A stretch of 64,000 nucleotides of DNA from Rikenellaceae bacterium (GTDB taxonomy: Bacteria > Bacteroidota > Bacteroidia > Bacteroidales > UBA932). Positions 18,591 through 28,375 of this stretch are shown here, in pieces (position 1 is the stretch's first letter; every line of letters starts with the position of its first letter). The notes beneath the pieces are model-generated. The model had not been told where the DNA came from. It saw nothing but the letters and a program-made list of their open reading frames with translations, and made no database searches. The position numbers were made by a program, and so were the translations under genes. Location: contig CAAGNP010000028.1 of NCBI GenBank assembly GCA_900771335.1, forward strand, positions 20,963 to 84,962, read 5' to 3'.

Positions 18591-19223
18591 ATGATCAAGA
18601 CTTTTTATTTTAACGATTTGCGTACCTGTTGCTATGTGCTATGGGACGACACTAAAGAGTGTGTAATAGTGGATGCAGGCTGTTATTCCGAAAGCGAGAA
18701 GGGCAGACTTGCAAAATTTGTATATGAGAATGGCCTCAAACCTGTAAAGCTTCTCCAGACTCACGGTCACTTCGACCATGTGATGGGTTGTGTGTTTGCC
18801 AAAAAGCAGTGGGAGATACCTGCCTATATGAATCACGGAGATATCCCGCAGGTGGCACGTGCGACCTCTTATGGCGGATATTTCGGTTACGATTTTGAGG
18901 ATCCCAAAGAAGACTTTGTAGATGTAAAGGATGGTGACGAGATAAAATTCGGAAACACCACTCTGAAGGTGATGCACACCCCGGGACACTCAAAGGGTGG
19001 CGTGGTCTATTACAATGAGGCTGAGAAATATGTCATCACAGGAGACTCCCTGTTTGCACAAAGCATCGGTCGCACAGACCTTCCGGGCGGGGATTTGGAT
19101 GAACTTATGGCGAGCCTTAAGAATAAGATTCTTGCACTCCCTGAAGACACTGTAGTGTATCCAGGTCACGGACCATCCACAGATGTGGCAACAGAGAAAA
19201 AGACTAACCCATTCCTGATGTAA
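18591..19223 (+). CDS. MBL-fold metallo-hydrolase (glyoxalase II-like)
   Basis: A 210-residue cytoplasmic beta-lactamase-fold hydrolase. The metal-binding motif THGHFDH (about residues 58-64), the downstream HTPGHS and the late GDSLF give the usual zinc ligands. The length is that of short glyoxalase II-like hydrolases (about 210 residues), which lack the full C-terminal substrate domain, so thioester hydrolysis is likely but the substrate is open. I use the ATG at 18591, directly behind a promoter element. uvrA starts 3 bases after the stop, so the two are probably co-transcribed. Confidence 0.85.
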   Translation: MIKTFYFNDLRTCCYVLWDDTKECVIVDAGCYSESEKGRLAKFVYENGLKPVKLLQTHGHFDHVMGCVFAKKQWEIPAYMNHGDIPQVARATSYGGYFGYDFEDPKEDFVDVKDGDEIKFGNTTLKVMHTPGHSKGGVVYYNEAEKYVITGDSLFAQSIGRTDLPGGDLDELMASLKNKILALPEDTVVYPGHGPSTDVATEKKTNPFLM

Positions 19224-19226
19224 TTT

Positions 19227-22034
19227 ATGGATAGTATAAAGATCACCAAAGCGAATGTCCATAACCTGAAAGATGTATCTCTTGAGATACCTCGCGGGAG
19301 GCTTGTGGTGGTCACCGGTCTCAGTGGAAGTGGAAAGTCCTCGCTGGCATTCGACACCATTTTTGCAGAGGCCCAGAGGAGATATCTCGATACCCTGTCA
19401 CCATACGCCAAGCACTTTATTGGGGTTATGGAGAGGCCCGATGTGGAGAGCATCGAGGGGTTGAGCCCCACCATCTCCATAGAGCAGAAGAGTACCAACC
19501 GTAACCCACGCTCTACAGTGGGGACTGTTACCGAGATTTCCGATTTTCTGAGGCTCCTTTACGCCAGAGCATCTGTGGCATACTCCCCGATTACAGGGAA
19601 GGAGATGGTAAAATATTCCGATGCCCAGATAGTCGATCTTATACTCAGTAAGCATGCAGGGAGAAAGACCCTGCTCCTCTCACCTCTGGTAAAAGGGCGC
19701 AAGGGGCACTACAAGGAGCTATTCGAGAGTATGCTCCGCAAGGGTTATACCCAGATGAGGGTGGACGGAGAGCTTCAAAGCATCTCCGACTTGCTGGAGG
19801 GTGTCGACAGGTACAAGACCCACTTTATCGATCTTGTCGTGGACAAACTGATCCCTAAAGAGGAGGATTACAAAAGGGTTAGGGACTCTGTCCAGACTGC
19901 GCTCAATTATGGCAAAGGCTCATTGTCTGTATTGGATCTTTCCGATGGGGAGCTCTCCCATTACAGCAAACACTTCATATGCCCCGACAGCGGGGTCTCA
20001 TTCCCTGAGCCAGCACCCCATACATTCTCCTTCAACTCCCCCCAAGGGGCTTGCCCCCATTGTAAGGGACTTGGGATGATATCGACTGCAGATATCTCCA
20101 AAATCATCCCCGACGACTCCCTTTCCATCGCAGATGGTGGAATAGAGCCTATCGGAGTAAGGAAGGACAATAACCTGTTTGCAGTCCTTGAGAGTATTGC
20201 CCATAAATACGATTTCACCCTTACAACCCCTATACGTGAACTTCCGGAGGATATCCTCAACCTTATACTCTATGGTTCTGAGGAGCTGTTCAGAGTCAAA
20301 TCCATCGGAGGTCTCTCAGAGATGGTGACATTCCCGGGCATTATTGCGAGGCTGCAGCGGAAGGAGGAGGAGAGTGAAGAGAGCTTCGACAAAAAAGGGC
20401 GCTTCTCGAGCGAAAGTGTCTGCTCCCATTGTAATGGCACCCGTCTTAAAGAGGATGCTCTCCATTTCAGAATTGACGGAAAAAATATAGCTGAGGTCTC
20501 CGATATGGATATCAGCGAACTGCACGAATGGATCTCTTCGCTGTCAGAGAAGCTTGACAGAAAGCAGAGTGCCATTGCGTATGATATATTGAAGGAGCTC
20601 AAGGACCGCGTTGGATTCCTGATCGATGTTGGTCTGGAGTACCTGTCGCTAAGCAGGGCAACACGCTCGCTTAGTGGTGGTGAGAGCCAGAGGATCAGGC
20701 TTGCGACCCAGATTGGTTCCAAACTGGTAAATGTCCTCTATATCCTCGATGAGCCCAGCATCGGACTTCACCAGTCGGACAACAGGAAACTTATCCATTC
20801 GCTGAAGAAACTTCGAGACGAAGGGAACTCGGTGATGGTGGTGGAGCACGACGAGGAGATGATGCGAAGTGCCGACTGGCTCATAGACATCGGCCCGGGT
20901 GCAGGTAATGAAGGGGGCGAGGTCCTATTCTGCGATGAACCCTCGAAGCTCCCCCAATCGTTCCCTCAGGAGGGGATCTCCCTCACAGCGGACTATCTGC
21001 TTGGGAGGAAGAAGATAGAGCTTCCTGCGGCCAGACGCCAGGGCAATGGCAAATTCCTTGAACTTAAAAGTGCCACCGGCAATAATCTGAAGAGTGTTGA
21101 TATAAAGATTCCGCTCGGGTGCTTTGTCGGGATAAGCGGTGTCAGCGGTAGCGGAAAATCTTCCCTTATCAATGAGACCCTCATGCCTATTCTGAGCAAC
21201 AAATTCTACCGCTCACTCTATACACCCCTCCCATACGGAGAGATATTGGGTGTGGAGAACATTGACAAACTGATAGAGATAGACCAATCCCCCATCGGCC
21301 GCTCTCCCAGGAGCAACCCGGCTACATATACAGGGGTATTTTCAGATATACGCAAGCTTTTCGAGCAGACACCTGATGCCAAAATCAGAGGTTTGAAGGC
21401 GGGCAAATTCTCATTCAATGTAAAAGGGGGGCGCTGTGAGGTGTGCAAAGGTGCCGGTGTGGAACTTGTGGAGATGAACTTCCTCCCTTCAGTGCAGGTG
21501 ACCTGTAAAGAGTGCCGTGGCAAGAGGTACAAACCGGATATCCTCGCAGTAAAATACAAAGGAAAGAGTATCAATGATGTTCTGGAGATGACCATCTCCC
21601 AGGCAGCAGCTTTCTTTGAGCCTATACCATCCATCTACAGAAGGATCAAGACACTTGAGGATGTGGGTCTGGGTTACATAAAATTGGGCCAATCATCCCT
21701 GTCCCTATCGGGAGGTGAAAACCAGAGGGTCAAACTCGCTACAGAGCTCTCCAAACCAAGTACTGGGAACTCCATCTTCCTCTTGGATGAGCCTACTACT
21801 GGTCTCCACTGTGAAGATATCAAGGTCCTTCTTGGTGTCCTCCAGAGACTTGTGGATCAGGGCAACACAGTGGTGGTGATAGAGCATAACATCGATGTCC
21901 TCCGCTCGGTGGACTATTTGTTCGATATGGGTCCCCGCGGTGGTCGTGATGGTGGTCTGATAGTGGCTGAAGGTACCCCAGAAGAGGTTGCTGCAAACCC
22001 CGACTCAGTTACAGGCCGAGAGTTGATGCTGTAA
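19227..22034 (+). CDS. uvrA: Excinuclease ABC subunit A
   Basis: Damage-recognition ATPase of nucleotide excision repair, working with UvrB and UvrC. The 935-residue protein has two ABC ATPase modules: Walker [10 protein letters not shown] near residue 31 and GVSGSGKSS in the second half, with signature sequences LSGGESQR and LSGGENQR. Zinc modules are visible as CPHCKG, CSHCNG and CEVCKG/CKECRG. Length and order are those of standard UvrA. It follows the MBL hydrolase by 3 bases and ends 19 bases before the convergent nucleoside kinase. Confidence 0.97.
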   Translation: MDSIKITKANVHNLKDVSLEIPRGRLVVVTGLSGSGKSSLAFDTIFAEAQRRYLDTLSPYAKHFIGVMERPDVESIEGLSPTISIEQKSTNRNPRSTVGTVTEISDFLRLLYARASVAYSPITGKEMVKYSDAQIVDLILSKHAGRKTLLLSPLVKGRKGHYKELFESMLRKGYTQMRVDGELQSISDLLEGVDRYKTHFIDLVVDKLIPKEEDYKRVRDSVQTALNYGKGSLSVLDLSDGELSHYSKHFICPDSGVSFPEPAPHTFSFNSPQGACPHCKGLGMISTADISKIIPDDSLSIADGGIEPIGVRKDNNLFAVLESIAHKYDFTLTTPIRELPEDILNLILYGSEELFRVKSIGGLSEMVTFPGIIARLQRKEEESEESFDKKGRFSSESVCSHCNGTRLKEDALHFRIDGKNIAEVSDMDISELHEWISSLSEKLDRKQSAIAYDILKELKDRVGFLIDVGLEYLSLSRATRSLSGGESQRIRLATQIGSKLVNVLYILDEPSIGLHQSDNRKLIHSLKKLRDEGNSVMVVEHDEEMMRSADWLIDIGPGAGNEGGEVLFCDEPSKLPQSFPQEGISLTADYLLGRKKIELPAARRQGNGKFLELKSATGNNLKSVDIKIPLGCFVGISGVSGSGKSSLINETLMPILSNKFYRSLYTPLPYGEILGVENIDKLIEIDQSPIGRSPRSNPATYTGVFSDIRKLFEQTPDAKIRGLKAGKFSFNVKGGRCEVCKGAGVELVEMNFLPSVQVTCKECRGKRYKPDILAVKYKGKSINDVLEMTISQAAAFFEPIPSIYRRIKTLEDVGLGYIKLGQSSLSLSGGENQRVKLATELSKPSTGNSIFLLDEPTTGLHCEDIKVLLGVLQRLVDQGNTVVVIEHNIDVLRSVDYLFDMGPRGGRDGGLIVAEGTPEEVAANPDSVTGRELML

Positions 22035-22053
22035 TTTCTTACCGCAAGGCACA

Positions 22054-23754
22054 CTAATACTTGATGGAACTTCCACCGATGAATTCCCTGAGTACCGAAG
22101 TGGGTGGTACTGCCATTATCTCTTCAGGTGTGAGAGGTGTGATGTGTGCCAGGAATTTGAGCATCCGGACACTCTCTGAATAAGCTGGGGATGTAACAGG
22201 AATCCTGTTCAGATGCGGTTCAGCATAGTATTTCAAAAGTGGAAGCTCAAATATCAGGGATGAGTTGAACATAACATCTGCATTCTCCTGGAATGGGAAA
22301 ATGTTCCTCTCTTCACCTCTGCGGACACTTGGCCATCTGAGGATGGTATCTTCCGGCGAGACTCCGCGTGTACGTGCATCACGGACCATTCTGCGGAGAA
22401 GACGGCAGTCGGTGGTGGATATCACATTGTTCTCATCAAGTGAGAGGGATGTGAGTGCAGATACATATATTCTGAAAAGTTTGCTCTGGTCCAAATCTTT
22501 TGTGAGCTCCTTGTTCAGCGCATGGATACCCTCCATAATCAGGATATCCTTCTCTGTCATCCTGATTCTCTTTCCGGAAGCGACCCTTTCACCTTTGACG
22601 AAATCGAACTTGGGCAGCTCCACCTCTTTACCCGCAAGGATGTCATTGAGCTGCTGGTTCAGAAATTCCAGGTCCATAGCATATAGCGATTCGAAGTCGT
22701 ACTCTCCATTTTCATCCAGAGGGGTCTTGTCACGGCTGACAAAATAGTTGTCCATCTCCAGTACGATGGGGTTCAGACCGAGTGTGCGGCACTGGATGGC
22801 AATTCTGTTGGATGATGTGGTCTTTCCGCTGCTCGATGGTCCGGCGATCAGTACCAGCTTAACCTTATCTCTCCTTGCGTAGATCATATCTGCCACATTT
22901 GCATATTTCCTCTCGTGAAGGGCCTCCGCGATCTGGATTATCTGTACACTTTTTCCCATTTCAGTCGCTTTGTTGAGGTGTGCAAGGCTCTCTACGCCCA
23001 GAATGTCATTCCATTCGGAGTGCTCTTTGAATATCTCATTGAGCTTGTCCTGATATTTGTAATCAGCCACTTTCCATGGTTCTGATGTGGATGGGGCCTG
23101 CAGGCAGAAACCATCGCTATATGGGACCAGATCAAACAGGTCAATGTAATCTGTAGATGGTAGAAGTGGTCCATAAAATGTATCAGGGTATCCGTCCAGA
23201 TAGTAGATGGATGTAAAGTATCTTTTCGATTTCTCTGCAAGAAGGCTTTTGGCTGTGTATCCTGTGTTTTTGAAGATAGATGCAACGATATCTTTTGGGA
23301 GTTTCTTCTTCTCTAGAGGGAGTCCCATTTTGATATAACCAGTCATCTTCTCTTTGAGGGAGCGGACCTGTTCTTCTGAAAGGGAGAGTACGCCATACTT
23401 GCCGTTCTCACCCTTCTCCTTCTCACGAATCTCACCGTACAGGCCGTTGGGGAGGGTGTAGTTGAATGTGAGACGGTGGTTAGGGAAAAGCTCTACAGCG
23501 CATCTCTGTAAGATGAAAGAGAGGGTGCGTATATACATCCTCCTTCCGTCAGGATGGGACAAGTCGATGAATTTGACAATGTGTGGGTTGTAGACTCTGT
23601 AATCAAGCTCTTTCAGCTGATTGTCTACTATGGCCCCAAGGGGCCTGTATTTGCATTTATGGTCTAAAGATTCACATAGTTCAGACAGTTTGGTTCCGGG
23701 TTGGCACTCGTGGAGTGCAGCTGTGTTTTCACAAAAAATTTGAATCTTTTCCAT
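22054..23754 (-). CDS. TGS-domain nucleoside (uridine-like) kinase
   Basis: A 566-residue fusion known from Firmicutes and Bacteroidota. Residues about 1-65 resemble the TGS domain of threonyl-tRNA synthetase, about 70-230 resemble its second additional domain (SAD), and from about 295 there is a phosphoribulokinase/uridine kinase domain with the P-loop GPSSSGKTT at 305-313. The kinase part should phosphorylate uridine, cytidine or a related nucleoside; the role of the synthetase-like part is unknown. The typical SAD zinc ligands are not evident. It is the last gene of a three-gene minus-strand cluster, 7 bases after the EnvC-like gene. Confidence 0.85.
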   Translation of the reverse strand: MEKIQIFCENTAALHECQPGTKLSELCESLDHKCKYRPLGAIVDNQLKELDYRVYNPHIVKFIDLSHPDGRRMYIRTLSFILQRCAVELFPNHRLTFNYTLPNGLYGEIREKEKGENGKYGVLSLSEEQVRSLKEKMTGYIKMGLPLEKKKLPKDIVASIFKNTGYTAKSLLAEKSKRYFTSIYYLDGYPDTFYGPLLPSTDYIDLFDLVPYSDGFCLQAPSTSEPWKVADYKYQDKLNEIFKEHSEWNDILGVESLAHLNKATEMGKSVQIIQIAEALHERKYANVADMIYARRDKVKLVLIAGPSSSGKTTSSNRIAIQCRTLGLNPIVLEMDNYFVSRDKTPLDENGEYDFESLYAMDLEFLNQQLNDILAGKEVELPKFDFVKGERVASGKRIRMTEKDILIMEGIHALNKELTKDLDQSKLFRIYVSALTSLSLDENNVISTTDCRLLRRMVRDARTRGVSPEDTILRWPSVRRGEERNIFPFQENADVMFNSSLIFELPLLKYYAEPHLNRIPVTSPAYSESVRMLKFLAHITPLTPEEIMAVPPTSVLREFIGGSSIKY

Positions 23755-23761
23755 AGGCTTT

Positions 23762-24943
23762 TTATTTTCTTAACCAGGTTTCAGGATTTTGTTTGTCTGT
23801 CCCTTTCCATAACTGGAAATGGAGTATTGCATTCCCCTCTTCACTATCATCAATCGTGCCGATAGGGGCGCCGGTCTTGACAGTTTGCCCACTCTTGACG
23901 TCCACTTTCTTTAGTTTGCAGTAGAAAGTGAAGTATTCTCCATGCTGTACTAGGACGCACTGGTTGTAGCCGGGCATCACGAGGATCTGTTTCACTACAC
24001 CGTCGAAGACTGCGAGGGCCTTGCTGTTTTTGCTGGTGGAGATATCTACACCGTTATTGAAAGGGAGTTTTACCGTCTTGAATACAGGGTGATATGATTG
24101 TCCGAATTTCTCCACCACAACACCTTTTGTTACAGGCCAGGGGAGTTTTCCTTTGTTGTCACTGAATTTGGCAGATAGTTCATAATCCACCTTGACACTC
24201 TTGCCAGCCTGTTTTTGTTGCCTTACAGCTTCTGCAAGTATCCTCTCTATCTCTTTATTGAGTCTTTCGACCTCTTTTTTCTTTTTGTTCAGCTCGTTAC
24301 GGAACTTCTTCTCCTGTTTTTTCAGTGAGTTGATGGTGTTCATCACCTGAGTCTCCTCACGTGAGAGCTTCTGATACTCCTGTTCCCTCTGTTTCTGGGT
24401 CTTGACAGAGGCCTGTCTCAGGCCGTTGAGCCTGTCCTTCTCTTTTGAGAGCTCTATTTTGGTCTCCAGAATCTGTGTCGCCTGTACTCGGACAGAGGAT
24501 GAGAGGTTTTTAAGGTAAGACCATCTCCTTACACCCTGACCGATGTTTTCACTCGCCATTATATACATGAACCAGACCTTGGAATCCCTGTTTTTGTATG
24601 CGTTGTAAACGAGGTTTTCGTGGTATTGCTCCAATGTGTCGAGTCGTCTTTCAAGTCTCGCTATCTCCCTCTCCTTGGTGGATATATTGCTGTCGTACCC
24701 TTTGATCTCCTGATCAAGCGCTTTGATCATCCCTTTACGGTTTTCGATCTTTTTCTGGGTGAGGGTGAGGGCATTTATACTTTGTCTCTGTTTGTTTTTA
24801 GTATTGTTGAGCTGCTTGTCGATATATGCAATCTCATCCTCAATCTTCTTCTTCTGTGCATTCTGCTTCGATATGTCCTGGCCGAATGAGATTTGGAAGA
24901 TCAGTAAAAATGATATTATGGTGAGAACTCTTCTCATAGTCAT
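23762..24943 (-). CDS. EnvC-like murein hydrolase activator (coiled coil plus degenerate LytM domain)
   Basis: A 393-residue exported protein: signal peptide (ending SFGQ), a long charged coiled coil from about residue 22 to 250, and an M23/LytM domain at about 285-393. The catalytic ligands of M23 peptidases are mostly missing: the first HxxxD motif reads NNGVDIS, the expected HxH reads ILHFQLW (one His), and the Y-x-H-L element reads YCKL. This is the pattern of EnvC/NlpD-type activators that switch on amidases at the division site. The start codon overlaps the TPR gene stop by 4 bases (ATGA). Confidence 0.85.
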   Translation of the reverse strand: MTMRRVLTIISFLLIFQISFGQDISKQNAQKKKIEDEIAYIDKQLNNTKNKQRQSINALTLTQKKIENRKGMIKALDQEIKGYDSNISTKEREIARLERRLDTLEQYHENLVYNAYKNRDSKVWFMYIMASENIGQGVRRWSYLKNLSSSVRVQATQILETKIELSKEKDRLNGLRQASVKTQKQREQEYQKLSREETQVMNTINSLKKQEKKFRNELNKKKKEVERLNKEIERILAEAVRQQKQAGKSVKVDYELSAKFSDNKGKLPWPVTKGVVVEKFGQSYHPVFKTVKLPFNNGVDISTSKNSKALAVFDGVVKQILVMPGYNQCVLVQHGEYFTFYCKLKKVDVKSGQTVKTGAPIGTIDDSEEGNAILHFQLWKGTDKQNPETWLRK

Positions 24944-26628
24944 TTCTTCATTTGGAGTCGTCTCTCTTTAATTTTGGTACCCAACCCAAGAGAAGGGTCT
25001 TTCTTGTCAGCCTGGTCCCAATATATAAAGGCCAGATCGTACTCTTTGAGGGCAAAAAGGATCTCAGCATAGTGATCCAGGAGGGTGGCATCCTCACTGC
25101 CTCCATATATCATGGCCCTTTTGATATGGTTCTTGGCTTCCTGATACTCCTTCATCAGATACAAAATCCATGCATAAGTGTCCAGATATGTAGGGTTGTC
25201 AGGCTCAGAGAGGATGGTTTTCTTACTCATTTTAGCCGCTTTTTTCAGATCCTTCCCTTCAAGACAAAGGAAATATGCATAGTTGTTGAGGGCCGGGTTG
25301 TAGTCGGGATTTATCTTCAGGGCCTTATTGTAGCATGAATAGGCTTTTTTCGGATTCCCTTTCTCGTGATAGAGATCTCCGAGAGTAGAGTAGTGGATAT
25401 ATGCAGTGGTGTCTTTTTTGGAGAGCCCCTTGATGATATTTTCGTAATGTGTTATTGCCTTGTCGAGTTCACCGTTTCTCCAATATGCGATAGGGAGGAT
25501 CTCCATCAGTGAAGGGTCTTCAGGGAAATAGTGGAGTGACCTCTCCACCTGCTCCGCAAGCTCTTCCCAGCTCTGAAGGTAGTATAGTAGGGATGTGTAC
25601 TCAACATTGGCCCTGTAATCTTCGGGATGAGCTTCCACTGCACCTTTGAATAGCAGTTTGCCGAGGGTGTCTCTCCCTGTCTGGAGATAATATGTCCCTG
25701 CCGAGTAGAGTGCTGCGGTGTCCTGGGGATGTGCATTAAGGATGTTATTGAACATCCCATCGATGTTCTCCATGTATTGCCTTACAAAGTGTGGGTTGAT
25801 CACCACCTCCTTCATGTATCTGGTTTTTATGTTGGCCTGGATACCCTCATTCTGGAGGAAGATATTGATATTAGTGAAGTATTCGGGAAATCTCATATTG
25901 GTCCTGTATACCTCTGCAAGTCCCAGATATGCAGGTGCATAGTCTGTCTCCAGCGCCATCGCTTCGTGGTAGTAATTTATCGCCAGAGAATCCATGTGCA
26001 GCGACTTGCTGAGATCTCCCAGTACCAGTGCTACTCGGGGTGTAGGATACTTTTTGTAGTAATCCTCTAGATGGGCAAGTGCCCCATGGTAATCCCCTTT
26101 GCGGATAAGCAGTTCATATTTTACCTCACCTGTAACCTCATTCTCCCCTTTAAGTGTCTCGATCCTGTTCAGGGTCTCCAGCGCTTTGTCGTATTGCTTG
26201 CTGGCTGTATAAAGGTCGATCACATCGTAAAAGATGGAGTGTTTTTGGGGGTGTGACCTGGCGATATCCTCGTATGTGGCGATAGCCTTGTCCAGGCTGT
26301 TTGTCTCTGAATAGAATTGGGCAAGCTTGATTTTGTACCAGATATTGTCCGGATCTTTCTCCAGAGCTTTGGACAGATATGCCTCAGCAGCCTGCATATC
26401 CTGGAGCTGGATATATGTAAGACCGAGGTAATAGTATGCAGCATCGTTCCCCTCATCCTCCATTGTGGCCTGGGACAGAAGCTTGCGGGCATTCTCAAAA
26501 TCCCCCTCATTGTAGTATCTCACCCCTTCCAGATAGTATTCTCGTGGCGTAATGTCCTGAGACATCTCCACTTGTGCGAATGTGGTGAAAGAAAGGAGAA
26601 GGGATAGGAGAAGTGTTATATATCTCAT
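24940..26628 (-). CDS. Exported tetratricopeptide repeat protein
   Basis: A 562-residue protein with a signal peptide (ending TFAQ) followed by about a dozen TPR helical hairpins. Canonical repeats are easy to see near residue 60 (AAYYYLGLTYIQLQDMQAAE) and in the C-terminal half (IHYSTLGDLYHEKGNPKKAY). TPR arrays act as scaffolds for protein complexes. The 4-base overlap with the EnvC-like gene suggests a periplasmic or outer-membrane role in envelope division or wall turnover. A minus-strand promoter element TACATTTG lies 26 bases upstream. Confidence 0.85.
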   Translation of the reverse strand: MRYITLLLSLLLSFTTFAQVEMSQDITPREYYLEGVRYYNEGDFENARKLLSQATMEDEGNDAAYYYLGLTYIQLQDMQAAEAYLSKALEKDPDNIWYKIKLAQFYSETNSLDKAIATYEDIARSHPQKHSIFYDVIDLYTASKQYDKALETLNRIETLKGENEVTGEVKYELLIRKGDYHGALAHLEDYYKKYPTPRVALVLGDLSKSLHMDSLAINYYHEAMALETDYAPAYLGLAEVYRTNMRFPEYFTNINIFLQNEGIQANIKTRYMKEVVINPHFVRQYMENIDGMFNNILNAHPQDTAALYSAGTYYLQTGRDTLGKLLFKGAVEAHPEDYRANVEYTSLLYYLQSWEELAEQVERSLHYFPEDPSLMEILPIAYWRNGELDKAITHYENIIKGLSKKDTTAYIHYSTLGDLYHEKGNPKKAYSCYNKALKINPDYNPALNNYAYFLCLEGKDLKKAAKMSKKTILSEPDNPTYLDTYAWILYLMKEYQEAKNHIKRAMIYGGSEDATLLDHYAEILFALKEYDLAFIYWDQADKKDPSLGLGTKIKERRLQMKK

Positions 26629-26654
26629 AAATAGTGTCTGTTCCGTTAGTTTTA

Positions 26655-26662
26655 CAAATGTA
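26655..26662 (-). promoter_or_regulatory. Promoter -7 element for the TPR-EnvC-kinase cluster
   Basis: Reads TACATTTG on the minus strand, 26 bases before the TPR gene ATG. It diverges from the ECF sigma factor promoter. Confidence 0.55.
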
Positions 26663-26693
26663 ATTATTTTTTAGGAGATGCAGCAAAATGGGT

Positions 26694-26701
26694 TATTTTT
26701 G
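26694..26701 (+). promoter_or_regulatory. Promoter -7 element for the ECF sigma gene
   Basis: TATTTTTG matches TAnnTTTG and ends 10 bases before the ATG at 26712. It lies inside the alternative N-terminal extension that would begin at 26688, which supports the later start. Confidence 0.5.
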
Positions 26702-26711
26702 CATCTATAAT

Positions 26712-27239
26712 ATGGAACAGGAACTTATAGCCGCTTGTATCAGGCAGGATAGAACTGCCCAGAGAAAAATATACGAGAGATATTCTCCTCGTATGTTTGC
26801 TATTTGTTTGAGGTATGCCAAAGATAGGGATGCAGCGAAGGATATGCTACAGGATGGTTTCATTACCGTCTTTTCCAAAATTGCAAGTTATAAGAATGAG
26901 GGTTCTTTCGAAGGTTGGATGAGGAGGATTTTCGTCAATACGGCTCTGATGAGCCTGAGGCGCAATGATATTCTCAAAGGGGCGGAGGATGTCTCTGCAC
27001 CCGGGTCAGATGTCCCGTTTGAAGACAATATTCTGGAGCGTCTGGATGGCAAAAGGGTAATGAAACTTATCGGTGAGATGCCCATCGGTTTCAGGACGGT
27101 CTTCAATCTCTCTGTGTTGGATGGCTATTCGCATCAGGAGATAGCGCAGCAGCTGGGGATTTCAGAAGGGGCATCCAGATCCCAGCTCAGCAGGGCCAGA
27201 GTGTGGCTCCAGGAAAGAATCAAAAAAATGGAAAAATAA
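26712..27239 (+). CDS. ECF-family RNA polymerase sigma factor
   Basis: A 175-residue extracytoplasmic-function sigma factor. Region 2 is visible as RYSPRMFAICLRYAKDRDAA with the following KDMLQDGFITVF, and region 4 as LDGYSHQEIAQQLGISEGA plus the DNA-reading helix SRSQLSRARVWL. I choose the ATG at 26712 because the upstream ATG (26688) overlaps the likely promoter. It is followed 5 bases later by a membrane protein with an inner-membrane helix and a C-terminal beta-barrel. That arrangement matches the Das sigma/Dma dual-membrane anti-sigma pairs described in Bacteroides thetaiotaomicron, suggesting envelope-state control. Confidence 0.9.
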   Translation: MEQELIAACIRQDRTAQRKIYERYSPRMFAICLRYAKDRDAAKDMLQDGFITVFSKIASYKNEGSFEGWMRRIFVNTALMSLRRNDILKGAEDVSAPGSDVPFEDNILERLDGKRVMKLIGEMPIGFRTVFNLSVLDGYSHQEIAQQLGISEGASRSQLSRARVWLQERIKKMEK

Positions 27240-27244
27240 ATAAT

Positions 27245-28375
27245 ATGAACAATAAAGATTTTGACAAGAAAATTAAGGAGATGGTCGACTCGTATGAGGA
27301 GCCTCTGATGATGGATGTGTGGGGAGATATAGAGGCCGGGCTCAGGAGGAGAAGGGCTGTCTTTATTGTCAGGAGGGTGGCGACCTATGCGGTGGCAGCT
27401 TCCTTGGTTATTGGGCTGATTTTGGGTATACATAAAGCAGATAATGCTATGCAGGGCAGGATGGTTTCTTCTGTGACCATCAAGTCGCAGCCGGTAGAGA
27501 TAGAAGGACCTTCCTCTTTCAGTCTTCCGGCATTGGCCCAATTGGCACCGCGCAGAGAGCCGGCACCATCTGTGAGCACAGTGGCTAAGGTGCAGCAGAC
27601 ATCAGTTCCAGCTGTGGAAGTGGAAAAAGGTGAGGCGGCTGTTGAAGATCCAGTGACAATAAAGGGGGAGACTCCGGCTCAGGCCACAAAATCTGAGGAG
27701 ACTGTATATGACAGGGATATGCTGGAAGAAGAGGTGGTGAAGGAAAGGGGGAAAGTGGTCGTTGACCTGTTGTCGAATCTTCTGGCTTTGGGCGGTAACT
27801 CGGATTTCTCAAAAGGGACTACAATGTATATGCCCGGTACATCGATGGAGGTGCAGCAGACAATAACACCCATATCCAAACCCACATTTGCCCTTCCATT
27901 ATCAGTGGGTCTGAATCTTCATATACCTTTTACAGAGCGATTCGGCATGGGTACAGGTCTTAAATATTCATACTTGCAAAACAGCTTTCAGGCCCTTGTG
28001 GACAATTCTGTTCAGGCTATGGTAGACCAGAAGCTCCATTATATCGGCATACCTTTGTCCGTATACTACAGGATCTTGGATTCAGACAACTGGTCATGTT
28101 ATGTTACAGGCGGTGGAGTTATGGAAAAAGGGTTGGGCATGACAAGCAGGATGAAGGACCTCAAAGGAGACATCACCTCCAGAAAGGACAAGATCGAAGG
28201 GCTTCAGTGGTCTGTGGACCTCGGTATAGGGCTTGAGTACTTCTTTACAGATGTGTTCGGTATCTATTTTGATCCGAGCCTCGTATATTTCTTCGATTGT
28301 GACCAGCCATTCAACATCAGGACAAGTCAGCCATTGCAGTTTGAGATGGAACTTGGTTTGAGATTCAATTTGTAA
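27245..28375 (+). CDS. Dual-membrane anti-sigma-like protein (cytoplasmic head, TM helix, C-terminal beta-barrel)
   Basis: A 376-residue protein without a cleavable signal peptide. Residues 1-38 are charged and would sit in the cytoplasm (DFDKKIKEMVDSYEE, then RRRR). Residues about 45-62 form one inner-membrane helix. Residues about 65-210 are a Pro/Glu/Val-rich linker long enough to cross the periplasm. Residues 212-376 show the alternating strands of an outer-membrane barrel, ending ELGLRFNL. I start at 27245 rather than the overlapping upstream ATG. By architecture and by its position after an ECF sigma gene it resembles the Dma anti-sigma factors; sigma binding is inferred. Confidence 0.75.
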   Translation: MNNKDFDKKIKEMVDSYEEPLMMDVWGDIEAGLRRRRAVFIVRRVATYAVAASLVIGLILGIHKADNAMQGRMVSSVTIKSQPVEIEGPSSFSLPALAQLAPRREPAPSVSTVAKVQQTSVPAVEVEKGEAAVEDPVTIKGETPAQATKSEETVYDRDMLEEEVVKERGKVVVDLLSNLLALGGNSDFSKGTTMYMPGTSMEVQQTITPISKPTFALPLSVGLNLHIPFTERFGMGTGLKYSYLQNSFQALVDNSVQAMVDQKLHYIGIPLSVYYRILDSDNWSCYVTGGGVMEKGLGMTSRMKDLKGDITSRKDKIEGLQWSVDLGIGLEYFFTDVFGIYFDPSLVYFFDCDQPFNIRTSQPLQFEMELGLRFNL

